Assembly: GCA_030180135.1 (NCBI GenBank)
Contig: CM058239.1
Coordinates: 41,825,789 to 41,889,788 of the forward strand
DNA length: 64,000 bases
Direction of reading: 5' to 3'
DNA from: Orychophragmus violaceus
Lineage: Eukaryota > Streptophyta > Magnoliopsida > Brassicales > Brassicaceae
Shown here: in pieces, positions 9,691 through 20,376 of the stretch
How the letters are laid out: every line of letters begins with the position of its first letter
How positions within the stretch are numbered: the stretch's first letter is position 1
Notes under the pieces: generated by a model
Seen by the model: only the letters and a program-made list of their open reading frames with translations
The model's database searches: none
Told to the model about the DNA's origin: nothing
Position numbers and translations under genes: made by a program

Positions 9691-12600
9691 TTATACAGAG
9701 TCTCTGTTCACAGTACCATTGTCCAACAAGATTTGCATAAGGTTGGAAGATGTTGCTGGGTGAATCTGTCTGAAGCTTAAAATCCGATCCTTGATCTGCC
9801 TTTCAATCAGAGACCTCAAGGTATCAGTAGATCGGTAAGTATTTCGATGCATTCTTCCATTTCGTTCTGTCCATAACCAATGAATAGAAGCTTGCCAGCA
9901 AAGAAGGATTAGTCTTTTGTGGAATTTGTCGCCCGATAGAGATTGCAGCTGAGTAACAAGTTGATTCCATGATCTCATAGGTTGGAATCGCAGTCGTATA
10001 CACAACGCTTTGAAGACAGTCCACGCATAAGAGCACTCGTAAAAAAAGATGGTTCCTGCTCTCATTTGCAGCATTGCACAGTAGACAGGTCAAGTCAGTA
10101 GTTAGCCCCCAGTTGGCCAGTCTATCTCTCGTGGGACAGCGATTTAGGACAAACAACCACGTTAAAAAGCTATGCCTTGGAATAGAGCCACTTATCCAGA
10201 CTACTTTCGACCATGGAACACAAGTAACTTCTCCCATCAGATTGTTGTAGACCTCACCAATAGAGTATCTTGTGTTGGTCCTGCCATCTAGTTCCCACTC
10301 ATAGTAATCATCAGTCTCATTAATAGTTGTTAGGTAAGAGTATAAAGTGACTTGTGCTTCTGATCTTGCAGGAGGCAAATTCCACTGGCCATTTACATAA
10401 AGGGAAGACAGTAGTGAATCCTGATGAATGCTTATTCTTCCGTTTCTGCCCGCCATCAGATAGTCAATCATGGAGCCATAAGGAGACCAGTTATCAGTCC
10501 AAAATCGAGTTGAGCAGCCATTTTCCACACGCAGTTTTATACAAGTATAGACTTCCCCTCTGATCTTGAGCAGTTTATTCAATAGCCATGAGTATCTGAT
10601 ATTTGGTTTAGTTATCCAGAAATTGTTGATGGCATCATTTAGAACTTCTGACCTTGTCCACGCAACCCATATAGAACCCGATTGGAAAAATAGTAACCAG
10701 ATTAGCTTCAAAATACATGCTTTGTTCCAAGTGATTAAATCCTTAACTCCTAGTCCACCTTGCTCCTTTGTCTTAGTGACCTCTGACCATGCCACACGAG
10801 CAGTATGATGTGCCTCCACATTTCCTTTCCATAGGAATACCCCACATAAAGAATTAATTTTCTTGATACACTCCTTAGGAAGCACAAAAGTTGAACACCA
10901 AAAAGTTGTGATACCCGCTATAACTGTTTTAATAAGTAGTAACCTTCCAGCAAAAGACAAGCTTTTGACACTCCAACTAGATAATCGCCTTTTCACTTGT
11001 TGTAGCAGAATTTCACAGTCCTTGATACTGAGTTTTCTTGTACAGAGTGGGATTCCCAGATATCTGACAGGTAAAGTAGCAAGGGGCATACCCGTAGAGA
11101 CCTTGATAGAGTCGATTTCCGCATCACTCATTCCAGAAGTGAAGAAAGAGGATTTCTGTAAACTGACAGCAAGCCCTGAGCGCAGTTCGAACTCATGAAG
11201 AACTTGAAGTATATTCTGGATGGATTCAATGGAGCCTTCAGCAAATATCAATAGGTCATCAGCAAAACTCAGGTGTGTGAGTTTAGATTTTTTGCATTTG
11301 GCATGGTAATTGAATTTTCCTGCTTCAGCCGCCTCATTAAGAAGTAGAGATAAGCTGTTCATGGCAATGACAAAAAGGTAAGGCGATAGTGGATCGCCCT
11401 GTCTCAGTCCTCTCCTACCTTTGAAATAACCCTGAACAGTACCATTATATCCTATCATGTAGCTAGCTGAACAAACACACGCTTTCAGCCAGTTTAGGAA
11501 CACATCAGGAACGTTTAACCCTTCTAGGCAATTGAACAAAAACTCCCAAGAAATTGTGTCAAATGCCTTTGCTATATCCACTTTGATAGTGACCATCTTC
11601 TGTCCTTTTCCTCGGTGATAACCATGAACTAACTCCCCTGCCAGGATAGTATTTTCCAGAAGTAATCTTCCTTTAATAAAGGCTGTTTGATTTGGCAGAA
11701 TGAACGAGGGCAGGATTGGCTTCAACCGCGCAACCAAGAGACGAGAGACAACCTTGTAGACTGTGTTGAGGCAAGCAATAGGCCGGTAATCAGTTATCAG
11801 AGAGGCACCAGGATGTTTGGGAATAAGAGCCAAAATAGTCGAATTTGCAGCTGCCGGCATGAAGGAAGAGACAAAGAAATCCCTGATTGCATTAACCACT
11901 TCACTACCCACAACAGTCCAAGCAGCCTTGTAAAAAGCTGAGGTAAGTCCATCTGGGCCTGGTGCCTTGTTAGGATTTAGTCTTAACAAGATCCTGACAA
12001 TTTCATTATTTGAAGGGATTGACTGCATTGCATTTCTCTGTAGATCAGAACACAAGAAAGATGAGATAGAGCGAAACCAAATAGGAGGCGAGACTAATCT
12101 GAGAGGAGGCAAACGGTCTGGACCAAGAATAGATTTAAAGTGACTTATAGCAATACAACCCATTTCCAGAGGATCTTGGACCAGGACACCTGAAGTAAGT
12201 GCAAAAGATCGTATTGAGTTATAGCTCATTCTTGATTGAAAAACCCTGAAGAAATAGGGAGTGTTTTGGTCCCCCTCTTTAAGCCAAGTTATCCTCGATT
12301 TCTGCTTAAAATAGCACTCCTCAATATCTCTAAGGAATGACCACTTGTGATGCAGATCTCTTTCAGTTCTGAAATTTTCTGGTGAAGAATCCTGAAGAGC
12401 TTGAACCTGCGCAAACTGAAGCAAACTGTTAGCCTCACTTACTCTCTCTTGAATCTGAGAAAAAATTTCTTTGTTTAGTTGTTTTAACTCTCTCTTTATC
12501 ATTTTTTGTTTCCAGCACACATTGGTAAGAGTCGAGCCATTGCTTCCATTCCGAATCCAAGCCTCTAGAATCACACGGTGGAAATTTGGGTGTTTTGTGA

Positions 12601-13363
12601 GGTAATTCATGAACTTAAAAGGTCTGGTTCCTGCTGTTGGTAATAGGTGGGCAAGGTTTATGAGACATGGGCAGTGATCCGAAGATAGGGTAGGGAGAAA
12701 AGTGGAGGAACTGTTTGGGAAGACGTCTAAGATGAGGTTATTAACTAGCAAGCGATCCAATTTTTTTGCTAAATGAGAGAGAGGTTGATGATTACTCCAT
12801 GTATAGCGCGGCCCTTGATATCTCAGGTCAAAGGTACCTAGCTGAGAGAGCGTATCTCTGAAGTTTGCCATTGGAGGGGTGATAGAATCAACATCTGGAT
12901 GGGAGTGTTCAACATGGTGTAAGATCTGGTTGAAGTCCCCACCCAACATCCATGGCACATTATCTAGTTGCAGCGATTGGTGAAGAGAAAGAAGCTCAAC
13001 CCACAGGTCATTTCTCTCGCTACAATCATTAGATGCGTAAATGGCTGTGTAAACAAATCTGATGTTGTTTGGCATTTTAACCTCACATGTCAGTGACTGC
13101 TTGGACTGGTGAAGAGTAGTAACAATGAAAGGATCCCTCCAAATGATGATTATCCTTCCATCCTCATCCGATAGATGATTCGAGGTATAGTTCCAACCTC
13201 TACAAAGTTTATCCATCAAAGAGCTCAAGTTGTGCTCTTTTATGTGAGTTTCTAACAGAGCTCCGAAGTGTGGTTGGTGGCTTTGAAGCCATAAACAAAA
13301 ATCCGAGTGCTTGTCCAAGTCATTTAGACCACGGACATTCCAAAAAAAGAGTTTAGTACTCAT
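9691..13363 (-). pseudogene. LINE ORF2: endonuclease plus reverse transcriptase, one frameshift
   Basis: The protein starts MSTKLFFWNVRGLND. An apurinic-type endonuclease fills residues 1 to about 235, with a catalytic Glu in LLETHIK, the GGDFN motif and the SSDHCP motif. It nicks target DNA. The reverse transcriptase follows, with a GPDGL segment, a KVDIAKAFD motif and the catalytic FADD at residues 700-703. The C-terminus has the Trp/Cys/His zinc-binding region seen in plant LINEs (LCNAANESRNH). At 10041-10047 a run of seven A residues (T in the coding strand) shifts the frame by one base. The reading continues in the next frame to a stop at 9691, giving about 1223 residues in all. The lesion could be real or a homopolymer sequencing error. 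The gap to ORF1 is 4 nt, so translation may depend on termination and reinitiation. Confidence 0.9.
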
Positions 13364-13367
13364 AGGA

Positions 13368-15392
13368 TTAGATAGGGGTTTGAAACTCTCCGGAAGAAGG
13401 GAGAAGTTCAGCTGAATTTAAAATTGAAAAAACATTTGAAGTAGGGATGATAGATTGATTAGATATGGAAGAATTGGCAGAAGTGCCTTTGGTGAAAAAA
13501 GCAAGTTGAGATGAAAATGATGGGAATGAGTTTAAGGAGGGGTTTGATCTCGTTCTTTTTAGGCCAGAAAGTTTTTCAGGACTATAAGGAAAAGGAGTTC
13601 CATCAGGAGTAATGGTAGCTGGAAGAGCTAGAATAAAAGGAGGAGAAGGAGTTAATTTGGCTGAAAGATTAGGAGCTGGAGGAGGCAAATGGCAACTTTG
13701 AGATTGCTTTGAAGGAGCACAGTCCGACTGAATCAGAGTAGATTCAACCGAAGAAGAGGTAGAAAAAGAACCAAGTAAAGCAGCGACTGATATTTCACTA
13801 GCATCACAAGAAGTGGATCCAGTTTCCACTGTGGTTGTATCCACTGTAGGAGCAATTGGAGGTTTCACCTTTGTTTCCTTTGTTTCCTTTGTTGTTTCCT
13901 TTCTGGGAGTTTTGAGCTTATCTGAGACTTGAGAAGTCTTTATACCTTCTTTGTTGTTCCTAGCAGGCTCTTTAACTGACTTAGGAACTTGAAGACAATT
14001 TTTTACAATGTGTCCCAACACACCGCAATGAGAACAAGTAGAAGGCAACCATGGATAATCAACCTGAACCTCCACTATCTCACCACTTTGACGCGAAAAC
14101 TCAACAACACGAGGAAGAGGCCGAGTCAAATCCACTTCTACCTTGGCATGAGCAAGAGTAAGGATGACTAAATTTTTTGTAAAGTCATCTGTTTCTATGG
14201 GTTCTCCAACTAGCCCAGATACAAAACTAAGACCATCCTGGTGACGCAGGTCAAGCGGAATTCCAGTTAAATGTGCCCAGATCTTGATTGAGACCAGCGG
14301 GGGAGTCTCGGAGGAATGACTAGAACTCCAAACAGCAGTATGAAACATGGAATCACCCACATACCAGATGCCCTTGTCTATGATTTTTTCTCGAAGGTAA
14401 TCACTTGGAATCCGAACAAGAAGAGATCTGTTCAGGGGGTTGTTATGAATCTCTAACTTTCTGCCCTGACCCCACATATGATTCAGAACGCTCTGTATCT
14501 GGCTGAAGGGTGGAGCTCTGCCATTAAAGTAGCACACTATGAAGTCCTTGTGCAACTCAGCACCTTTTTGGAAGACCGAGTCAGGAATCATAACACGCGG
14601 AATTCCTGTTTCCGAGTAAGTAACAGGGGCTAGACGCATGAGAGATTTGTCCTCAAATCTCCTTATCTTATCAACTAGGGAAGAGTCTTGCTTTTGAGGG
14701 AGGGTCGGGTTAGGTAAAATCGGGGGAGAGGTGGTAGTAGAAGATGTAGTTTGGTTAGCTGATGAAACATGCGAGTTTATTTGGTCAGCAGGAGTAACAG
14801 GCGGAATAGAGGAAGACTGGGAAAACAGATTTTGCGTAGTGGTTAAGTTTTGGTTTTGTAAGGGCTTATTCCTGGAAGGAGGAATAGTTTTTGGGAGGGT
14901 TTGTGCCGGATTAGGCTTTGGGAGTTGTTGAACAACAGTAGAACCTGAAGCTTTGTTACCTGAGGCTCGGTTAGTGTTTATTGGCGAGCTTGATTTTGGA
15001 GCAAGCACAGTGTAACCTTCAGGAGCAGTAATTTCAGATCCAGATTTACTTTGAACAGTGCTTTTTACCTCAGGAGATACTTGAAGCATTTCAACATCCG
15101 GAGGAGTGGGGACAACAGAGGCAATGCCCATGTCGACATCTGAGTCCATTGTTACGGGGAGAGTTACAGAACCCGTTTCAACAGTAGTCTGAACAGAGGA
15201 GTGTTGCGAAACAGAACAGTTGAGGTTTAGAGGTTTAGGTGAGAGAGAAGGAAAGTCAAGAGGGGAGAAGTTTACGGGAGGGTCAGGTGGATCTGGCAGG
15301 AGAGGGGGGACGGTGGTGGGATGGATACCGGCGACGAGAGGCGGCGGATTCTGAACGGAAGCATGGCTGGACGGGAACCAACGATTGTGCAT
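13368..15392 (-). CDS. LINE ORF1: DUF4283/zinc-knuckle nucleic-acid-binding protein
   Basis: This frame of 674 codons is intact. I start it at the ATG at 15390-15392. The frame is open further upstream only through a TTG that lies in the target duplication, outside the element. The protein has a long low-complexity Pro/Ser/Thr-rich N-terminus. A central DUF4283-type domain follows (about residues 250-420, with a WGQGRKLEIH segment and a GIWYVGDSMF segment). A CCHC zinc knuckle has C453, C456, H461 and C466. The tail is rich in Ser and Lys. ORF1 proteins of this kind coat LINE RNA and form the particle that ORF2 works in. The stop TAA at 13368-13370 is 4 nt from the ORF2 start codon. Confidence 0.88.
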   Translation of the reverse strand: MHNRWFPSSHASVQNPPPLVAGIHPTTVPPLLPDPPDPPVNFSPLDFPSLSPKPLNLNCSVSQHSSVQTTVETGSVTLPVTMDSDVDMGIASVVPTPPDVEMLQVSPEVKSTVQSKSGSEITAPEGYTVLAPKSSSPINTNRASGNKASGSTVVQQLPKPNPAQTLPKTIPPSRNKPLQNQNLTTTQNLFSQSSSIPPVTPADQINSHVSSANQTTSSTTTSPPILPNPTLPQKQDSSLVDKIRRFEDKSLMRLAPVTYSETGIPRVMIPDSVFQKGAELHKDFIVCYFNGRAPPFSQIQSVLNHMWGQGRKLEIHNNPLNRSLLVRIPSDYLREKIIDKGIWYVGDSMFHTAVWSSSHSSETPPLVSIKIWAHLTGIPLDLRHQDGLSFVSGLVGEPIETDDFTKNLVILTLAHAKVEVDLTRPLPRVVEFSRQSGEIVEVQVDYPWLPSTCSHCGVLGHIVKNCLQVPKSVKEPARNNKEGIKTSQVSDKLKTPRKETTKETKETKVKPPIAPTVDTTTVETGSTSCDASEISVAALLGSFSTSSSVESTLIQSDCAPSKQSQSCHLPPPAPNLSAKLTPSPPFILALPATITPDGTPFPYSPEKLSGLKRTRSNPSLNSFPSFSSQLAFFTKGTSANSSISNQSIIPTSNVFSILNSAELLPSSGEFQTPI

Positions 15393-15447
15393 TGGGAAGA
15401 GAGTCAGAGAGAGTTTGACTTTTTTATCTATGCTATATTTTAGACTC

Positions 15448-15463
15448 AAAGTCAATAGTTTCT
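15448..15463 (+). repeat. Target-site duplication of the LINE, right copy
   Basis: It is identical to 9275-9290 and marks the 5' end of the minus-strand LINE. Confidence 0.93.
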
Positions 15464-15975
15464 GTTACCTTACATACGTGCAATGTGAAGCCCATCGTGG
15501 TTATCTTCATTTTCTTCATCGTGGCTCAGCAGCACAAACGTCCAAGGAATGTACGGCTCGGCCCATCACGTCACCAAGTACGGCCCAACCCGCACGAACT
15601 CGACAAGCGGTCAACGGCCTGTAGAAAGTATGACCGTATTTTACTATAAATAGGAGTCGTCACTGTACATCAATGTAACTTTTTGGGATTTGTGCACTTC
15701 TTACTACTTTCTCTCTCTAGAGTCAATTTCCCGAATTGTAAACCGAGCACGTCTTTCGACCTGCTCGGGAATCTGAATACCAACTACGCTCGTCCCGAGC
15801 ATATCACTCTCGACAAAGAACCTCGAACACAATCTTCTCTTCTTTCATCCCGAGCACTACTTTACTCTTGCTTATCTCTGAATCTAGTCGGTTCTCTCTC
15901 AAGAACAACTTAGTTCCTTCGGACCGAGCACGTCAACTCTCTAGCAAGACGCGCATCCCGACCTCGTGACAACCT
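15464..15975 (+). mobile_element. Probable solo or partial LTR of a gypsy (Tat-like) element
   Basis: The block has promoter-like DNA with CTATAAATAGG (TATA box, about 15645-15655). The word CCGAGCA and close variants are then repeated near 15740, 15795, 15850 and 15925. The end (GACCTCGTGACAAC) resembles the LTR/primer-site border of the gypsy relic at 59290-59320 (AATTCCGTAACAAC). Both share TTTTCACTATAAATAG-like promoter text. I could not define clean TG...CA ends or a target duplication. The open frames at 15385-15913 are not genes. Confidence 0.35.
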
Positions 15976-17040
15976 CGGTTATCACAATCATCTTCATCAT
16001 CGTGGTGGTGGCAGTTACTTGATGATCCCAACAAGAAAGGTTGATCCTTTAGAATGGAAACCTGATCCATCGGAATAGCATTTCTTTTATAGTTCCAAAC
16101 CAACATGGATGTGTAATCCTGAGGCGAAACAAGCCCATTCTCTCTGATAAATCTCTTTTGCTCTTCTACAGTTCTTGGTTCATCGAGCGATAAGTACTCC
16201 ATCAAAAACTTCTCGTGCTCAGCCGTCCAATTAGCAGGAAAAGGCGAGTAATCTGTTTCCGGACCAAGAGGCATTCTTGTATATACAAGCCCATCAATAG
16301 ACTCAGCAAGACCCATTCTCAAGAGATTGTTATATTCCGGTGATAGACCTTTCTTTTCCTTCAACGGACGGCTCAGGTTCCTAGAAGCTCCCTTGTACAC
16401 TTTGGCTCGTGATCTAAGCTTATATTTAGCAGCATAAAGCTTAGCAAGCAAACCACGGGCAATATAAGAACAGAAATTCACTATACCATTCAGCAACCAT
16501 AGTCAAAAACTTATTCATTTGAGCGTTCGTATGAGCTTGAGTGGCGTGGAACATTCTAAAACAAGGCTGCGGATCCGGATTACGATCTCCTTTGATGAAA
16601 CTAAGCTTCCGAAACTGTTTGATGCATTGTTTCAAACTCGCTGTAACGGATAAAAGCGTTCCCTCACCTTTCTCGCTTATGATCTTCCCGCCGGTGGCAG
16701 TATACCTCAAAGTCGGATAAACAACACGACGACACAAAACATGATCAAGAAACATTATACCTTTGGTTATATGTTCGATGGGGAGATTCTCGTTGTCGAG
16801 CCTAATCATATACTTGTGATCAACAAACTCCATCAGCTCTTTCCTTAACGTTGCAGCGTCAGCTCGTGGTCCACGGACTCCGATCAGTATATGACCTCCG
16901 TATCTAACGTAATCCATCTTCCTCGTTTTGTCAGGACCGCTAGTGGGAACAAACTCAGGCCAGTAAATGTTTCCTTGATCAGCTTCTCCTTCAGGGTTAT
17001 TCCATATAACATCGGTTTTAGAAGGACGTTTATGGTTTAT
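15976..17040 (-). pseudogene. Fragment of a nuclear group II intron maturase gene (nMAT1/nMAT2-like)
   Basis: The minus strand is open without a start codon from about 17030. It encodes the end of the reverse-transcriptase-like region (MDYVRYGGHILIGVRGPRAD) and the maturase X domain (SLKQCIKQFRKL, then NKFLTMVAEWY, then LAKLYAAKYKLRSRAKVYK). Nuclear maturases are imported into mitochondria and help splice group II introns. From memory the sequence is closest to nMAT1, but I cannot align it. Two breaks are visible. The N-terminal part is absent, because the frame begins at a junction with a LINE fragment. Within domain X, near 16470, the conserved stretch after AEWY is missing and the frame changes, so 16441-16917 and 15933-16496 are in different frames. 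This is a dead copy. Confidence 0.6.
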
Positions 17041-18520
17041 TCAGGAAGATTCTTCGTAAGGTCGTTTATGGTTTCTTGATTTGGAGTAGAAGTAGAGAGA
17101 GCAGCTGCAAGCGCCTCTTGTCCCTCTTTAATGGCCTTTGCACTATTTTCCCTCCTTGGCTAGAATCAACTCCTTTCGACAACGATTAATCTTGATTACC
17201 ATCTTTTCAAGTCTTTCCAGCTGCCATGGCTCCTCTATGATTAAATGCACTTCTCCATCATCACTCATGCTCCTATGATACCGAAATGGTTTCCGTTTGG
17301 AGCACTTGGACGAGTTAAGGAAAGTGATCAACCGACGATGATCCGAGCCTTCAAAACTAAGGTAATTAATTATAGCTCTGTCCAAGCGCAGCTTCCTAAG
17401 GATCTATCCAGCCTCTCTTGGATGAAGTAAGAGGATCTTGTGCTTCTCCAAGATAGTGGGTTACGGGAGTGCTTAATATCCCATAATCCATTAGAAGAAA
17501 CGAAGCTACGAAACGGAATGAAGGAGCTCTCACATCTGGCTGGACCACCAACTTTCTATGCACTTTCCAATATCTCATTGAAGTCCTCCGATATCATCCA
17601 AGCAGCATCTATGTCTACACACAAATCAGAAATATGATCCCAAAAGCCTTGTCTATCTTTTTTTTTTTTTGGGGGGGGGAGAAGGATTCACCCCTGAACT
17701 TAATCATTGTATCAATGTAGTTAGGAGATGAATTAAGAACGGAAATCGCAATGTCTTTTTCCACCATAGAGCTAGTCTGCCACTACATCCAATGGGGGGT
17801 GGTAAAATGATGATCAAATCATAATTCAAGGCACTTCTTTATTACAAAACATCTTGATTCTTAGTTTCTGAAAGGAAAATTACATCCAGGAAAATTGTTT
17901 TCACTATATTCCGGAGTCTTGAAACTGTTAAGTCACCACCTAACCCTTGACAGTTGGAACTAACCACAACTAAGGAGTCGGGTTTTTACGTCGAGTCAAC
18001 GCTGATAACACTATGTTGCTTGCCGAAGAATCCTTAATATAAGGTAAATTGCGAGAACTTTTGCCTTGCTCATTATTCAGCTTTCTCCTTGACGATTCAC
18101 TGCTTTCGCCAGAGATGCTTTCTCGAGATAGCGCCATGCAGGGGACTTCGAATCCCTCTGTATTTTGCAGCTGGTTTAGTCACTTTCCGCTTTTCTGCCG
18201 CTTTGTTTTGGAGGCCTGAACCGGAGGGGAAGCCTGATTTCCTCCTTTCCAGAGATGCCTTGGTTTGAGTCGGGTGAAGGGATATGCAGAAGAGAAATAT
18301 CCGTAGCTACATCATCCTCTTTAGATTGGTTCCTCATGTCATTGTCATAATGGACCGGCACATCTTGAATACGATCCAAGAGAGAGCTGGATAAACCCGT
18401 ATCTCTTTGAAATTCCAGCACATTCTCGTTAGCAATACGTTCAAGTGCTGAGGGTCGAGAATTTTCCTGAGATCCTGGAGTTTGAGTCCAGATGCTCTGG
18501 TAAGTGCTCAACAATAGTGA
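17041..18520 (-). pseudogene. Decayed LINE fragment: end of ORF1 and endonuclease part of ORF2
   Basis: Read 5' to 3' on the minus strand, 18514-18176 is a Ser/Glu-rich frame that may be an ORF1 C-terminus. The stretch 17960-17800 encodes the start of a LINE ORF2 endonuclease (NCQGLGGDLTVSRLRNIVKT, then a VIFLSETKNQD segment) with stops. 17578-17396 and 17385-17143 continue it (VHRKLVVQPDVRAPSFRFV, then LSFEGSDHRRLITF). The match fades near 17045 after an INDLTKNL segment. The reverse transcriptase and 3' tail are missing, which is the opposite of the usual 5' truncation. A 12-bp repeat CGTTTATGGTTT occurs near 17029 and 17062, at the junction with the maturase fragment. Confidence 0.6.
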
Positions 18521-19227
18521 GAGTAGTGAGTAAAAGTCAACTATTCCAGATGCTAAAACTTCAACATGAACATCAAAGAGAAAACATGGTTTTTGATGAA
18601 ATTTTTGAGCTACTGTAGATGAAGACTAAGCGGAAAGAATTCCAGATGCGTAGATACACAAGAAAAGAGAGGATAAGATGAGCAGATTCATCCAAATAGA
18701 TCTTCAAAACTCACCAGAATTTTTTTTTTTTTTGTCGCTGGAAAGCTTAGTTGGTGCGTTGGGGGACATCTCTCTATCGGCGGAAATCTAGGCCAATGTG
18801 GAGACTGCTTCTTTTTGGGGGACAGTTTTTTTTCATCTTGGGAATCACCTCTAGAGAGAAATTTCATAAGATGAGAGAGAAAAAGCTCGCCTTGATGCTT
18901 ACTTCTATAAATAAACTTCATTTAAGCATTGAAAGTTTGTCATTTATGTAAGAAACTTTAAAGCATCTGATTCAAATGCAAGGACAAAAGCACTGTGTCC
19001 ACTTTAGCCAAAATAAGGTATAAGCTCTTCGACACCAAAAAGAAAGATTAAAAGCTGAAATACATAAAGAGCATGTTTCACTTGGATTTCGTTAACGCGA
19101 TGGCCTCCTGTAAAACATCACATGCACCCAAGGAACTAAGTTAAAACCAACACACACTAAATACAACCTTAATTTGGTAATTGACTAATATTATACGTTC
19201 ATAAAGAAACTAATTGAATCAAACTTA
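18521..19227. other. Spacer, no gene seen
   Basis: The stretch contains a T-run (18720-18733) and a stretch near 18740-18860 that is richer in G. No long plausible frame was found on either strand. The part nearest 19227 is the likely 3' flank of the F-box gene. Confidence 0.4.
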
Positions 19228-20376
19228 TTACCTTTTTCTTTTGCCACAAGGATTACTTTGCCTCTCCGGAATATGAACCAAACTTGGAACATAACTTAGG
19301 AGAAGTTGACTATCAAAATCTGTTTCATTTGTACGCTCTCTATAGAGTTCTTTATATATGTCCTCTCCAACAATGTAGATTCTGGTCCTATCTTCTTCTT
19401 CGATTGCATCATCACAACACATGACCCTTTTACTCTCTTCGTCCACCAAGAAACTCATTACCCTCGTCATACCATTTAGCTTAAGTTTACCGAAATTCAC
19501 TACTAAGAATAGGCTCCACGAAAATTCATCAGTCTTGGTCATCCATATCTTCAGCTCACTTGTATCAAATGTCTCAAAATCCTGATATGACACCGCAAGT
19601 TTCTCATCTCTGAAAACTGATAGAACTGAAGCCAAATCATCATCATCACTCTCAAAAGGAAGAGGCAGGCGTCCAAATCTCTCTGTCGTGAAATCAAATC
19701 TCCTTATGAAATGATCCGGAATCTCGTCTCCATCTTCTTCTGAATCCAACCAGTAAGTATTTCCCTTTAAAGACACGCCAAGCTCGCAAAAAAAATCCCA
19801 CTTACTACGAGTAACCACATCAAGGACCCTCCATGAATCAGAGTCAAATTCATACATCTCAAACTCACCAATTGTGTCCTTCTGATCGTTTCCATAACAA
19901 CTAAAGCTCAAGATTTTGTAGCTACGGCACCACTTCTTGTCTTCGTATCCCAGAAAGTATTGTTTGCTAGACGATGGTGTAGATGGGATGATACACCTGG
20001 TTTGACGAGTACAAGGATTCCAGACCATGAGTCTTTCATCTTTGGTTTCGCACAAGAATAATCCTTCACAGTGAAAGATTTCAGATATATTGACATCTTC
20101 TGAATCATTACCCGGGAACTGGATAAACTGTTCATATCTGTTGTTGATACTATTGAGATCGATGGTAAATGAATAAACCGATTGATTTTTCTTGAACACC
20201 ACATGCGTCGCTGATGCTTTGCTCTGTTTCAAGTTCTTCTTGATGAATCTCGGATCTTTGAAGAAAGCATACCATCGTTTGCAAGTAAAGCGAAACTGAG
20301 CTAGAGACGTTGCCGGAACCCTAGAAAGTATTCCCGATTCTATTTCCGGTGGGAGATCGGAAATCATCATTGTCAT
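19228..20376 (-). CDS. F-box and associated-interaction-domain protein
   Basis: This is an intact single-exon gene of 382 residues, the usual length for the large Brassicaceae FBA-type family. Residues 5-45 are the F-box (LPPEIESGILSRVPATSLAQ, then CKRWYAFFKDPRF). In known members it binds SKP1 of an SCF ubiquitin ligase. Residues about 85-330 carry the associated domain: the FHCEGLFLC segment, MVWNPCTRQTR, YKILSF, EFEMYEFDSDSWR, the VSLKGNTYWL segment, and the RFDFTTERFGRLPLP segment followed by LKIWMTK. This half would bind the substrate to be ubiquitinated, which is unknown. The tail is basic (GKRKR). Genes of this family turn over fast and often lie among transposons, as here. The ATG at 20374-20376 is the first in frame and starts at the normal place before the F-box. 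Confidence 0.92.
   Translation of the reverse strand: MTMMISDLPPEIESGILSRVPATSLAQFRFTCKRWYAFFKDPRFIKKNLKQSKASATHVVFKKNQSVYSFTIDLNSINNRYEQFIQFPGNDSEDVNISEIFHCEGLFLCETKDERLMVWNPCTRQTRCIIPSTPSSSKQYFLGYEDKKWCRSYKILSFSCYGNDQKDTIGEFEMYEFDSDSWRVLDVVTRSKWDFFCELGVSLKGNTYWLDSEEDGDEIPDHFIRRFDFTTERFGRLPLPFESDDDDLASVLSVFRDEKLAVSYQDFETFDTSELKIWMTKTDEFSWSLFLVVNFGKLKLNGMTRVMSFLVDEESKRVMCCDDAIEEEDRTRIYIVGEDIYKELYRERTNETDFDSQLLLSYVPSLVHIPERQSNPCGKRKR

Larger units (their letters stand above)
9291..15447 (-). mobile_element. Nearly full-length LINE (L1-type non-LTR retrotransposon)
   Basis: The element is 6157 bp on the minus strand. It has a 55-nt 5' leader, ORF1 (15392 to 13368), ORF2 (13363 to 9691), a 3' UTR ending in ATTAAATATGAAAGCC, and a poly-A tail seen as 17 T residues at 9291-9307. 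A perfect 16-bp duplication flanks it (9275-9290 and 15448-15463). A full 5' end, two long frames and an undecayed duplication point to a recent insertion. The only coding lesion I see is one extra base in a homopolymer of ORF2. It landed downstream of the inhibitor gene in opposite orientation. Confidence 0.93.

Noticed and set aside
15393..15455. Upstream extension of LINE ORF1 to 15455
   Set aside because: It needs a TTG start that lies in the target duplication outside the element. The ATG at 15390-15392 is the sound start.
15492..16013. Similar text (CGGTTATC, then TTCATC-ATCGTGG) on both sides of the LTR-like block as a target duplication
   Set aside because: The match is imperfect and longer than LTR-element duplications. 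It may be chance or duplicated coding text.
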